A stretch of DNA of 42,478 bases, from contig JAYOFM010000013.1 of NCBI GenBank assembly GCA_038117225.1, positions 1 to 42,478 of the forward strand, given 5' to 3'. The DNA is from JAYOFM01 sp038117225 (GTDB taxonomy: Bacteria; Pseudomonadota; Alphaproteobacteria; Rhodospirillales; Casp-alpha2). Made by a program: the position numbers and the translations under genes. Positions 25,263 through 33,093 of the stretch are shown here, in pieces; position 1 is the stretch's first letter, and every line of letters starts with the position of its first letter. Below the pieces are notes generated by a model, which was given only the letters and a program-made list of their open reading frames with translations, searched no databases and was not told the origin of the DNA.

Positions 25263-25359
25263 CGATTCCCTCGTTTTCCGCCGTCCAGTCGAATTCGAGC
25301 CGGGCGCGATGCCGTTATACCCCTATGCGCAAAGCGTAATTACCGCTCGCCGATTGTGG

Positions 25360-25387
25360 TTGAAGCAAAGCACAGACACCATATATT
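25360..25387 (+). promoter_or_regulatory. Promoter of the PuuD-like gene
   Basis: TTGAAG (25360-25365), a 16-base spacer and TATATT (25382-25387). The transcript would start near 25394, leaving a leader of about 66 bases before the ATG at 25461. Confidence 0.4.
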
Positions 25388-25460
25388 CATTACAGTTGCG
25401 CCCGTCCCACGAAGAGGCCGGGGCACGGGGATTTCATTTTTCATTCACGAGGTGGTTATC

Positions 25461-26063
25461 ATGGCGAGTATCCTGACAAATCTGCGGTCGACAGTCATTG
25501 CCGGCTTCATCCTCACAATTATTATGGTGGTCGCCGTGGTTGGCGCCACCGGCGAAGGCGCGCCTGGCGGCACGGCCTACACGTCCTTTGTCATCCGCTG
25601 GCTGCACGTACTGTGCGGCGTCATGTGGATCGGCTTGTTGTGGTATTTCAATTTCGTTCAGATTCCGAACATGCCGAATATTCCGGACGAACAGAAGCCG
25701 GCCATCGGCAAGGTCATCGCGCCGGCCGCTCTGTGGTGGTTCCGCTGGGGCGCCATGGGAACCATCGTCACCGGTCTCGCCCTGGCCATGGTCAACGGCT
25801 ATCTGGTGGAAGCGCTGACCCTCGGCGCTGGCGGCGTCGCCAAGCACATGGCCATCGGCATCGGCATGTGGCTGGGCATGATCATGTGGTTCAACGTGTG
25901 GTTCGTCATCTGGCCGAACCAGAAGAAGGCCCTGGGCATGGTCGAAGTCGATGCTGACGCCAAGGCTGCGGCGGCGCGCACGGCGATGCTGTTCTCGCGC
26001 ACCAACACGCTGCTGTCGGTGCCGATGCTCTACGCCATGGTGTCGGCGCAGAACGTCTACTGA
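25461..26063 (+). CDS. PuuD-type (urate hydroxylase N-terminal domain) membrane protein
   Basis: The 200-residue membrane protein has about five TM segments (roughly 12-30, 43-65, 88-112, 127-150, 176-195). It matches the urate oxidase N-terminal domain family (Pfam Urate_ox_N, PuuD type): IRWLHVLCGVMWIGLLWYFNF, WFRWGAMGTI, and FSRTNTLLSVPMLYAMVSAQN. The conserved His is H50 in WLHVLC. Here the domain stands alone, without the cytochrome c domain that full-length PuuD carries. AGGTGG precedes ATG 25461; a longer reading frame upstream lacks support. A terminator follows 20 bases after the stop, so it is its own transcription unit. Confidence 0.85.
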   Translation: MASILTNLRSTVIAGFILTIIMVVAVVGATGEGAPGGTAYTSFVIRWLHVLCGVMWIGLLWYFNFVQIPNMPNIPDEQKPAIGKVIAPAALWWFRWGAMGTIVTGLALAMVNGYLVEALTLGAGGVAKHMAIGIGMWLGMIMWFNVWFVIWPNQKKALGMVEVDADAKAAAARTAMLFSRTNTLLSVPMLYAMVSAQNVY

Positions 26064-26082
26064 TCACGATATCAATCTCGAC

Positions 26083-26113
26083 AAAGCGGGGTCCCTCGGG
26101 GCCCCGCTTTTTT
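26083..26113 (+). terminator. Rho-independent terminator after the PuuD-like gene
   Basis: AAAGCGGGG (26083-26091) pairs with CCCCGCTTT (26102-26110), with a further CCC/GGG pairing inside, and six T follow (26108-26113). It also abuts the end of the NDUFAF3-like gene on the minus strand, where the T-tract is poorer. Confidence 0.85.
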
Positions 26114-26510
26114 ATGCCACGGGTAGCAGCGCGGCGGCGACCCGGCGTTCCTCGCTGACGAGTACATTGAAGGTCCGGCACGCGGCGCCGGTGTCCATCC
26201 ACTCCAGGACCAGGCCGGCCTCCTTGAGCGCCGCGCGAAGGCCCTTCGGCGGCGGACCGAACCGCGCGCCACAACCGATCAATAGAATATCGATCTCGGT
26301 GGCGCGGGAGATCACAGGCGCCAATGCATCGATGCTCACCGCGTCGATGCCATCGACTTCCCCCGGAACCTCCCACGCCATGACCTGTTCCGCGAGAACG
26401 ATCACGGCGCCCTGGTGGAGGATCTGGGAAATACGAAAGCAGTCATCGCCGTAGCTCTGAATAACCTGCCGTCCCGTACCGGCGACGGGCGTGATATCGA
26501 GCCCGGCCAT
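26112..26510 (-). CDS. Mth938-domain protein, NDUFAF3-like
   Basis: The 132-residue protein is a single Mth938 domain (DUF498). LLIGCGARF (76-84) and the C-terminal MDTGAACRTFNVLVSEERRV closely match human NDUFAF3 (DT..AC.TFN.L..E.R..AAAL). NDUFAF3 is a mitochondrial complex I assembly factor. The gene starts 3 bases after secF, on the same strand, and is clearly part of the yajC-secD-secF operon. Linkage of this gene to secDF and to the NDUFAF6-like gene is established in alphaproteobacteria. It probably helps assemble the peripheral arm of complex I at the membrane. Confidence 0.88.
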   Translation of the reverse strand: MAGLDITPVAGTGRQVIQSYGDDCFRISQILHQGAVIVLAEQVMAWEVPGEVDGIDAVSIDALAPVISRATEIDILLIGCGARFGPPPKGLRAALKEAGLVLEWMDTGAACRTFNVLVSEERRVAAALLPVA

Positions 26511-26513
26511 GGA

Positions 26514-27470
26514 TTACTCGGAGGCGCTGGGCTGGTCCGCGGCTGCCCCCGCATCATCGGCAGTAGTACCGCCGCGCGCACGGCGTTCCAGATTGAGGTA
26601 GACCAACAGCGGCACCGCCAGGCAAATCGACGAATAGGTACCGATGATGACGCCGAAAATCATGGCGAAGCTGAAGTCGTGAATGACCTCGCCGCCCAGA
26701 AGATTAAGCGCCACCAGGGCCAAAAGGGTGGTGACACTGGTCATCACCGTGCGCGACAGGGTCTGATTGATCGACAGGTTCAACAACTCGGCCAGCGGCA
26801 TGGTCTTGAACTTGCGCAGATTCTCGCGCACCCGGTCATAGACAACCACAGTGTCGTTGATCGAATAGCCCGCAATGGTCAGCACGGCGGCCACGGTCGA
26901 TAGATTGAATTCCAGTCCGAGCAACGCGAAGATGCCGATGGTGGCGATCACGTCATGGCTCAAGGCGACGATGGCGCCGATACCGAACTGCCACTCGAAG
27001 CGGAACCAGATGTAGACGAGGATGGCGCCGATGGCGAACAGCACCGCCATGATGCCGTCCCAGAACAACTCTTCCGAAACCTTGGGGCCGACGAACTCCG
27101 TGCGCCGATACTCCACGTCCTTCGACAGCGCCTGCTTGACCACCTCGACGGCGCGTTGCTGTGCCTTTTCGTCGCCGGCCTGACGCTGGACGCGAATGAG
27201 AACATCGGTCGGCTGACCGAATTCCTGTAGATTGACTTCGCCAAGACCAAGGTCCGATAACTGGTCGCGCATGTCGGCGATCTTGGCCGGCGCCGGGGTC
27301 CGCACCTCGATCATGATGCCGCCCTGAAAATCAATGCCGTAATTCAGCCCCTTGGTAACGAACAGGCCCAGCGACGCCACCACGACCATGGCGGAGACGA
27401 TAAAGAAGACCAGGCGTTTCGATAGGAAATCGATGGCCGTATTGGCGGGGATAAAGGTGATGCCCTTCAT
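26514..27470 (-). CDS. secF: Protein translocase subunit SecF
   Basis: The 318-residue protein has six TM segments and the SecF signature GLNYGIDFQGGIMIEV (about 44-59) in the first periplasmic domain. The C-terminal TM block includes TVAAVLTIAGYSINDTVVVYDRVREN, with the conserved Asp. It forms a proton-driven complex with SecD that pulls preproteins across the inner membrane. The C-terminal tail is disordered and acidic. It lies 21 bases after secD and 3 bases before the NDUFAF3-like gene. Confidence 0.97.
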   Translation of the reverse strand: MKGITFIPANTAIDFLSKRLVFFIVSAMVVVASLGLFVTKGLNYGIDFQGGIMIEVRTPAPAKIADMRDQLSDLGLGEVNLQEFGQPTDVLIRVQRQAGDEKAQQRAVEVVKQALSKDVEYRRTEFVGPKVSEELFWDGIMAVLFAIGAILVYIWFRFEWQFGIGAIVALSHDVIATIGIFALLGLEFNLSTVAAVLTIAGYSINDTVVVYDRVRENLRKFKTMPLAELLNLSINQTLSRTVMTSVTTLLALVALNLLGGEVIHDFSFAMIFGVIIGTYSSICLAVPLLVYLNLERRARGGTTADDAGAAADQPSASE

Positions 27471-27491
27471 GGCGTGCTCTCTCTCCCCGGG

Positions 27492-29072
27492 TTAAATCGG
27501 CAATGCCGCGGGCTTGGTGCGGCGCAACCAGACGACGACCATCAAACGGGTCACCATGATGGCGGTGAACATGGACGTGACGATGCCGATGGCCAGCGTC
27601 ACCGCGAACCCGCGCACCGGCCCCGACCCGAAGGCATAGAGCAGCAGCGCCGCGATCAGTGTCGTCACGTTGGCATCGACGATGGTCGTCAACGCCCGCG
27701 AATAACCGGAGTCGACAGCCGAGATGGGCGTGCGACCAAGCCGCACTTCCTCGCGAATACGCTCGAAGATGAGCACGTTGGCATCGACGGCCATGCCGAT
27801 GGTCAGCACGATGCCGGCGATGCCAGGGAGCGTCAGTGTCGCCTGCAACACCGACAGCGCCCCCAGAATCATCATCATATTGGCGGCCAGGGCCACGTCG
27901 GCGTACAGACCAAAGCGGCCATAGGCGATGACCATGAATACGATGACCAGGGCCAGCCCGATCAAGCTGGCGACCTTGCCGGCAGCGACGGAATCGGCGC
28001 CGAGGCCCGGCCCCACCGTGCGCTCTTCGAGGATTGTCAGCGGCGCCGGCAGCGCGCCGGCGCGCAGCAGCAGCGCCAGATCATTCGCTTCCGCCGTGGT
28101 GAAGCCGCCGGAAATCTGGCCGGTACCGCCAAGGATGGCCTCCTGGATGACCGGCGCGGAAATTACCCGGCCATCGAGCACGATGGCGAACGGCCGGCCG
28201 ACATTTCGCGACGTCACGTCGCCGAAGCGTTTGGCGCCGACGGTATCGAAGCGGAAGGTAACCACCGGCTGGCCGGTGCGCTGGTCGAAACTGGGTTGCG
28301 AATCAATCAGCGTATCGCCGGAAACCATGACCCGCTTGCGGATCAGGAACTGACGCGGCGTGCCGTCGGCGTTGACGTCGCTGACCGACGACAACAGCCG
28401 TGAGCCCGGCGGCACGCGGCCGGCGAGCGCATCGGAAAGAGGGTTCTGCTGATCAACCAAATGGAAGGTCATTTTAGCCGTCTTGCCGAGCAGCGCCTTG
28501 AGCCGCTCCGGATCCTGCAGGCCCGGGACCTGCACCAGAATGCGGTCCTCGCCCTGTGCCTGAATGGTCGGCTCGCGCACGCCGGTCTCGTCAATGCGCC
28601 GGCGAACGATCTCGATGGACTGCTGCACGGCGGAACGGCGGCGTTCCAGCATTACCTGCTCGCTCAATGAGACGCGGATGCGGCTACCCTCGACGTCGAT
28701 CACGGTCGTCGGATCAAACTGGCGGATCGCCTCGCGCGCCGCATCGACCTTGTCGGCCTCTCGGATGGTGACCCCGACGGCGTTTCCGTCAATGCCGAGC
28801 TTGCCGTAGCGGATACCCTGGCGCCGCAACGTCACGCGCACGGAATCGACGATGCCCTCGAGATATTCGGCGATCACCGCGTCGACCTCGACCTCCAACA
28901 ACAGATGCGAACCGCCCTGCAGATCGAGGCCCAGGTTGATCTGCTTGTGCGGCAGCCACGTGGGCAAGCCGCCGGCGGTGTCCTTGGCGACGAAGTTGGG
29001 CGCCGCGAAGGCGAGCCCGAGGGCGCACACCGCGAGCACGAAAATTACTTTCCATTTGCCGAAATAGACCAT
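27492..29072 (-). CDS. secD: Protein translocase subunit SecD
   Basis: The 526-residue protein starts with a TM helix (KVIFVLAVCALGLAFA), followed by the SecD signature INLGLDLQGGSHLLLEVEVD (about 45-64), a large periplasmic part including P1, and five more TM helices. GIAGIVLTIGMAVDANVLIFERIREE is the conserved C-terminal TM region. It acts with SecF and YajC after SecA-driven translocation. ATG 29072 is supported by the typical MVYFGKWK start. It lies between yajC (46 bases upstream) and secF. Confidence 0.97.
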   Translation of the reverse strand: MVYFGKWKVIFVLAVCALGLAFAAPNFVAKDTAGGLPTWLPHKQINLGLDLQGGSHLLLEVEVDAVIAEYLEGIVDSVRVTLRRQGIRYGKLGIDGNAVGVTIREADKVDAAREAIRQFDPTTVIDVEGSRIRVSLSEQVMLERRRSAVQQSIEIVRRRIDETGVREPTIQAQGEDRILVQVPGLQDPERLKALLGKTAKMTFHLVDQQNPLSDALAGRVPPGSRLLSSVSDVNADGTPRQFLIRKRVMVSGDTLIDSQPSFDQRTGQPVVTFRFDTVGAKRFGDVTSRNVGRPFAIVLDGRVISAPVIQEAILGGTGQISGGFTTAEANDLALLLRAGALPAPLTILEERTVGPGLGADSVAAGKVASLIGLALVIVFMVIAYGRFGLYADVALAANMMMILGALSVLQATLTLPGIAGIVLTIGMAVDANVLIFERIREEVRLGRTPISAVDSGYSRALTTIVDANVTTLIAALLLYAFGSGPVRGFAVTLAIGIVTSMFTAIMVTRLMVVVWLRRTKPAALPI

Positions 29073-29118
29073 TCGGGTCGTGCTCCGTCAGCGCTGCCGT
29101 TTAAATGCCGAAGCGGCG

Positions 29119-29589
29119 TTACTTTTTACCGCCAAGCAGCTTGCCGAGCAGGCTGCCGCCACCACCGGAACCATCGCCATCGCCATCGCCATCGCCCTTT
29201 TCGTCGTTGGCGGCGGCTTTCTTGTCGTCATCCTTGCCGCCGCCCTTGGCCCCGCCCTTGGCACCGTCCTGCGGTTCCGTCTTCGAATAGGTCGATGAGA
29301 TCAGCGCGCGGGAGACCTTGACCTTGACGTCGGGGGCGATTTCCACGGTCACGATGTTGTCATCGTCCACCTTGGTCACTGTGCCCATGATGCCGCCGCC
29401 GGTCACCACCTTGTCGCCACGCCGGAGCGCACCGAGCATTTCCTTGTGCTCCTTCATCTTCTTTTGCTGCGGACGAATTAGCAGGAAATAGAAGACCACG
29501 AAGATCAGTACCAACGGCAGCAGTGCCTCGAAACCACCACCACCGGCGGCGCCGCCGGCGGCCTGTGCATAAGCGGGCGAAATCAGCAT
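29119..29589 (-). CDS. yajC: Preprotein translocase accessory subunit YajC with Gly/Asp-rich tail
   Basis: The 156-residue protein has one TM helix (about 20-40, LLPLVLIFVVFYFLLIRPQQKK) and the YajC core GDKVVTGGGIMGTVTKVDDDNIVTVEIAPDVKVKVSR at about 58-95. The family is usually near 100-110 residues; the extra 50 residues form a Lys/Gly/Asp-rich tail encoded partly by a 6-base tandem repeat. ATG 29589 was taken over an upstream in-frame TTG because GAGGGAG is 7 bases before it. It is the first gene of the yajC-secD-secF-NDUFAF3-like operon. Confidence 0.93.
   Translation of the reverse strand: MLISPAYAQAAGGAAGGGGFEALLPLVLIFVVFYFLLIRPQQKKMKEHKEMLGALRRGDKVVTGGGIMGTVTKVDDDNIVTVEIAPDVKVKVSRALISSTYSKTEPQDGAKGGAKGGGKDDDKKAAANDEKGDGDGDGDGSGGGGSLLGKLLGGKK
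29171..29194. repeat. Hexanucleotide tandem repeat in yajC
   Basis: Four exact copies of CCATCG in tandem. On the coding strand they give alternating Gly and Asp in the YajC tail. The unit length is a multiple of three, so copy-number change would lengthen the tail without frameshift. Confidence 0.9.
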
Positions 29590-29653
29590 CAAGCAACTCC
29601 CTCAAACGGGCCAACGTGGTGGCCCCATTAGCAGCCTTTGCGGCAAGCGACGG

Positions 29654-29681
29654 ACTATACCGATTGGGCCGGAGGTTGCAA
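29654..29681 (-). promoter_or_regulatory. Promoter of the yajC-secD-secF operon
   Basis: On the minus strand TTGCAA (29681-29676), a 16-base spacer and TATAGT (29659-29654). The transcript would start near 29647, about 58 bases before the yajC ATG. Confidence 0.5.
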
Positions 29682-29711
29682 ACGGAATGGGGCGAAATGG
29701 CCCCGTCCACA

Positions 29712-29740
29712 TTGACGGTGACCTATAGCGGCACTAGGTT
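29712..29740 (+). promoter_or_regulatory. Possible promoter of the DUF815 gene
   Basis: TTGACG (29712-29717), a 17-base spacer and TAGGTT (29735-29740). The start of transcription would be within a few bases of the ATG at 29749, so the mRNA may be leaderless. No ribosome-binding site is present, which agrees. Confidence 0.3.
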
Positions 29741-29748
29741 CCCCGGCC

Positions 29749-30603
29749 ATGAGTGATGTTGATACATACCCGCTGCTGAAGCGCATCGCCGAGGCGTTGG
29801 ACCGGCTGGCCCCGGCGACGGTGGAATCGGCGGCGGTCGATGATGCCGATGCGTTCGTCTGGCACGCCGACGGGCCGCGACTGGAAGCCATCGCTGATGT
29901 CAACCGGGTCGACATCGGCCTGTTGCGAGGCATCGACCAGCAGCAGGACCTTTTGCTCGACAACACGCGGCGTTTCGCCGGCGGCCTGCCAGCCAATAAC
30001 GCGCTGTTATGGGGTGCCCGGGGCACCGGCAAAAGCTCCCTGGTCAAGGCGGTGCACGCCGCCATCAATAATGAAGCGCCGGGCACGCTGGCGCTGATCG
30101 AAATTCACCGCGAGGACATCCCGTCGCTGCCGGCGCTGCTGACCCTGTTGCGGGCGAGCGAGCGGCGCTGCCTTATCTTCTGCGACGATCTCTCCTTCGA
30201 CGGTCAGGACGACGCCTACAAGTCGCTGAAGGCGGTGCTGGAAGGCGGCATCGAGGGACGGCCGAGCAACGTCATCTTCTACGCCACCTCAAACCGGCGC
30301 CACCTGATGCCGCGCGACATGATCGAAAACGAACGATCCACGGCCATCAACCCGGCGGAAGCGGTGGAGGAAAAGGTCTCGCTGTCCGACCGTTTCGGGC
30401 TGTGGCTGGGCTTCCACAACTGCGATCAGGATACCTATTTCGCGATCATCGAAGGCTACGCCAAGCACTACGGTCTCGACGATCCATCGATCAATCTGCG
30501 CGCCGAGGCTGTTGAGTGGTCGATGACCCGCGGCGCCCGGTCGGGGCGCGTCGCCTGGCAATTCATTCAGGATCTGGCCGGGCGGTTGGGGAAGACTCTT
30601 TAA
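29749..30603 (+). CDS. DUF815-family AAA ATP-binding protein
   Basis: The 284-residue protein is a DUF815 P-loop ATPase. Walker A is GARGTGKS (89-96), Walker B is LIFCDDLSF (142-150), and ATSNRRHLMPR (179-189) is the sensor-1/arginine-finger region. The family is widespread in proteobacteria and of unknown function. A GTP/DnaA-like AAA+ core is likely. It is divergent from the yajC operon and may be leaderless. It ends 12 bases before the stop of a converging membrane-protein gene. Confidence 0.9.
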   Translation: MSDVDTYPLLKRIAEALDRLAPATVESAAVDDADAFVWHADGPRLEAIADVNRVDIGLLRGIDQQQDLLLDNTRRFAGGLPANNALLWGARGTGKSSLVKAVHAAINNEAPGTLALIEIHREDIPSLPALLTLLRASERRCLIFCDDLSFDGQDDAYKSLKAVLEGGIEGRPSNVIFYATSNRRHLMPRDMIENERSTAINPAEAVEEKVSLSDRFGLWLGFHNCDQDTYFAIIEGYAKHYGLDDPSINLRAEAVEWSMTRGARSGRVAWQFIQDLAGRLGKTL

Positions 30604-30614
30604 TCCTCGGCCCC

Positions 30615-31034
30615 TCACGCCAGCAGCAGATACAACCCCAATGCCACTTCGGCCCAGAATACCGCCGTCAGAACCTGCAGGGTGCGGCGATTGTCGGTGC
30701 GTTCCAACTGTTCGGCCATGCGCTCGCCGTGGCTGACTCTGAGCCGTTGGCGTTGCCGTTCGACGCGCGCGTGCACGGCAATCATGCGTGGTTCATCGTC
30801 GTACGGGGCTTCGACCCGGTCATCGTAAATCTGGTTTCGAATGGTGGCGATGGCACCGATCATGCCGACCAGCAGCACCCCGACGGCGTCGAACATGAAA
30901 TAGCCGATGATTCCGGCGATACCGGCGCCAGCGATTGCGACCGCCGCCGCCCGTTCGGCCGGGTCATCGCCCCAGGACGGATTAGGCGGGCCGGATTCGT
31001 CGGGATTGGATGCCGCTATGGCTCTAGATATCAA
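30615..31034 (-). CDS. Small membrane protein, paralogue of the next upstream gene
   Basis: The 139-residue protein has TM helices at about 28-60 (GIIGYFMFDAVGVLLVGMIGAIATI) and 120-139 (VFWAEVALGLYLLLA) around a cytoplasmic helical part. PAERAAAVAIAG..., HARVERQRQRLRVSHGERMAEQLERTD and the C-terminal TM match the upstream gene at 31024-31419 position by position, so it is a tandem duplicate. The only start in frame near the N terminus is a TTG at 31034, overlapping the upstream stop, so translation is probably coupled; the start is uncertain. The function is unknown. Confidence 0.65.
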   Translation of the reverse strand: MISRAIAASNPDESGPPNPSWGDDPAERAAAVAIAGAGIAGIIGYFMFDAVGVLLVGMIGAIATIRNQIYDDRVEAPYDDEPRMIAVHARVERQRQRLRVSHGERMAEQLERTDNRRTLQVLTAVFWAEVALGLYLLLA

Positions 31035-31419
31035 ACCGCGTGAACATGTACCCGCCTAGCATCGCCTCGGCGATGAAGATGGTGCGGAAGGCGAGCAGCA
31101 TGCGCGCCATATCGGCCTCGGTTTCCGCGTGAGCGAGGCGTTCACCGAGCCCGGCGCGTTCGCGCAGACGCAAATTGCGGGCATGCGCGTTAATGGCGCG
31201 GGCGGCATCGTAATCGTTGGTCACCGGCTGGTCGGCGTTCAATTCGGCGATCAACGAGACGAAAATGCCGAAACCGCCGGCGATAAAGACGCCGAGCCAG
31301 CCGGCATAGGCATGACCGTAATGCCCCAGCGAGACCGCCAGCACGACGGCCACGGTCGCCGCCCATTCGGCTGGGCCATGATGAAAGCGGGGGGGCGGCA
31401 TCTTCATACCGGTCAGCAT
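31024..31419 (-). CDS. Small membrane protein, uncharacterised
   Basis: The 131-residue protein has TM helices at about 18-58 (TVAVVLAVSLGHYGHAYAGWLGVFIAGGFGIFVSLI, possibly two) and 108-126. The middle helix has INAHARNLRLRERAGLGERLAHAETEADMARML, matching the downstream paralogue. An atypical GGGGTGG-like sequence precedes ATG 31419. It lies 45 bases downstream of the LytM lipoprotein gene and may be the end of that operon. Function unknown. Confidence 0.72.
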   Translation of the reverse strand: MLTGMKMPPPRFHHGPAEWAATVAVVLAVSLGHYGHAYAGWLGVFIAGGFGIFVSLIAELNADQPVTNDYDAARAINAHARNLRLRERAGLGERLAHAETEADMARMLLAFRTIFIAEAMLGGYMFTRFDI

Positions 31420-31464
31420 ACACCCGCCACCCCGGAGCGGAATGGTAAATTACGTCGGGAACAC

Positions 31465-32373
31465 TCAGCTGCGCCGCATCAGGTGCTGACTGGGGTCGAC
31501 GGCCTTGCGCCCCTTGCGCACCTCGAAATGTAGCTGTGGCGTCGTCACGCTGCCGGTGGAGCCGATGGTGGCGATACGTTCGCCGCGTTTGACCTTGGCG
31601 CCGCGTTCGACGAGCAGCTGTTCGCTATGGCCATAGGCGGTGAACCAGCCACCGGCATGTTTGATCAGAATCAGATTACCAAAGCCGGGCAATTCGTTGC
31701 CGGCGTAAACGACGACGCCGTTCTCGGCCGCCTTGACCGCGGTGCCGCGTTTCGCCGCGATATTGATGCCGTCGTTGTGCAATCCCTTCCCCTTGGCGCC
31801 ATAGGCGGAAATCACCCGGCCCGAAACCGGCCAGGCAAAGCGGCCGCCCGCGCGCGGCGGCGCCACCAGCTTGGAGGGGACGCGCTGAGACGCATTTCTG
31901 ACCGGTGACGGGTTCGCGGCTCTCGTCGCGGCGGGCGATACCGGCTTCGGTCCAACCCGCGACGCGGAACCGGTTCGCGTTTCGGTGCTCGCCGGTTCGG
32001 CGCGCGACGGAGTCGCGGTCGCGGGTGCCGTTTCGACGGATCGCGAGGCACCCACGCCCGGTAGCGTTAGCTGCTGACCGGCATAAATTCTGTCTGGCGA
32101 GGTAATGCCATTGGCGGCGATCAGGTCACCGATGGTGGTGCCGTTGCGCTTGGCGATGGCGTACAGGGTATCGCCGGGCAGAATTTCGACGACGCCGTAG
32201 GTTCGGGGCGACGGCTTGGCCGATGATGCCTCAGGCCGCGGCGCGCGCAGGGTCTCCCCTGGCACCGAGTGGTACAGGCCAGGGGGTGGCCAAGCGCCCG
32301 ACGAGCAGGCGGCGAGAACGAGGCCCGCCGCGGCCATGACGGCGGCGCGGGCGCGGGTGTGCCAGCAATCCAT
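31465..32373 (-). CDS. LysM and degenerate LytM (M23) lipoprotein
   Basis: The 302-residue protein has a lipobox LAAC (C23), a LysM peptidoglycan-binding domain (about 61-105), a Pro/Ser/Ala/Thr-rich linker (about 110-175) and a LytM domain (about 178-300). The zinc ligands are incomplete: LHNDGIN keeps H199 but has N204 for the Asp, and TPQLHFE has Q280 for the first His of HxH, while H249 and H282 remain. It is therefore likely a non-catalytic activator of amidases, as are NlpD and EnvC in E. coli. Its place after pcm, surE and serS is the usual alphaproteobacterial one. It acts at the inner face of the outer membrane or in the periplasm, in cell separation. Confidence 0.88.
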   Translation of the reverse strand: MDCWHTRARAAVMAAAGLVLAACSSGAWPPPGLYHSVPGETLRAPRPEASSAKPSPRTYGVVEILPGDTLYAIAKRNGTTIGDLIAANGITSPDRIYAGQQLTLPGVGASRSVETAPATATPSRAEPASTETRTGSASRVGPKPVSPAATRAANPSPVRNASQRVPSKLVAPPRAGGRFAWPVSGRVISAYGAKGKGLHNDGINIAAKRGTAVKAAENGVVVYAGNELPGFGNLILIKHAGGWFTAYGHSEQLLVERGAKVKRGERIATIGSTGSVTTPQLHFEVRKGRKAVDPSQHLMRRS

Positions 32374-32430
32374 ACACCGGAGAATAGGCGAGCAAGGTTA
32401 ACGGGGTGTTGATACGGTGCGGAATTCAGC

Positions 32431-33093
32431 CTACTCGGGCACGCCGGCGACCAGCGGGACGAAACGGATGGGGCCCATTTCCTCCATCTCCGTGCCGGAA
32501 TCGGTGCGAACGACGCGAACCAACTGCTGATCGCCCTCGTCGAGACCGATGGGCAGCACCATGATGCCACCGACGGAAAGCTGATCCATCAATACGCCCG
32601 GCACATCGACGGCGGCGGCGGTGACCATGATGCGCTGGAACGGCGCCTGTTCCGGCCAGCCCATGGAGCCGTCGCCAACCCGCGTGGTGATGTTGCGAAT
32701 ACCCAGTTCGGCGAAGCGTTTCTCCGCCGCCTGCGACAGCGGCTTGTGGCGCTCGACGGTGTAGACACGGCGGCATAGTTTCGCCAGCACCGCCGCCTGA
32801 TATCCCGATCCCGTCCCGATCTCTAACACCTTGTGGCGATCGGTCAGCATCAGCGCCTGGGTCATGCGCGCCACCACCACCGGCTGGCTGATGGTCTGTT
32901 GGTGACCGATCGGCAACGCGACGTTTTCATAGGAGCGAGTCCGAAAGGCGTCCGGCATGAAGGCTTCGCGCGGCAGCTGTTCCATGGCGCTCAGCAACGG
33001 TGTGTCGGTGACACCGCCCTGGCGCAGCATCAGTACCATCTGCAAACGCAGTGGCGCGGCGTCTTCCGGCGTAAAGTCTTCGTCGCCGTTCAA
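32431..33093 (-). CDS. pcm: Protein-L-isoaspartate O-methyltransferase
   Basis: The 220-residue protein repairs isoaspartyl residues with S-adenosylmethionine. Motif I is VLEIGTGSGYQAA (89-101) and PIGHQQTISQP (61-71) is the family motif next to the substrate site. The start is a TTG (33093) overlapping the surE stop TGA, with AAGGA nine bases upstream; no ATG gives a full-length protein. The C-terminal part is shorter and acidic (SGTEMEEMGPIRFVPLVAGVPE). It follows surE in the serS-surE-pcm-lysM operon. Confidence 0.95.
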   Translation of the reverse strand: MNGDEDFTPEDAAPLRLQMVLMLRQGGVTDTPLLSAMEQLPREAFMPDAFRTRSYENVALPIGHQQTISQPVVVARMTQALMLTDRHKVLEIGTGSGYQAAVLAKLCRRVYTVERHKPLSQAAEKRFAELGIRNITTRVGDGSMGWPEQAPFQRIMVTAAAVDVPGVLMDQLSVGGIMVLPIGLDEGDQQLVRVVRTDSGTEMEEMGPIRFVPLVAGVPE

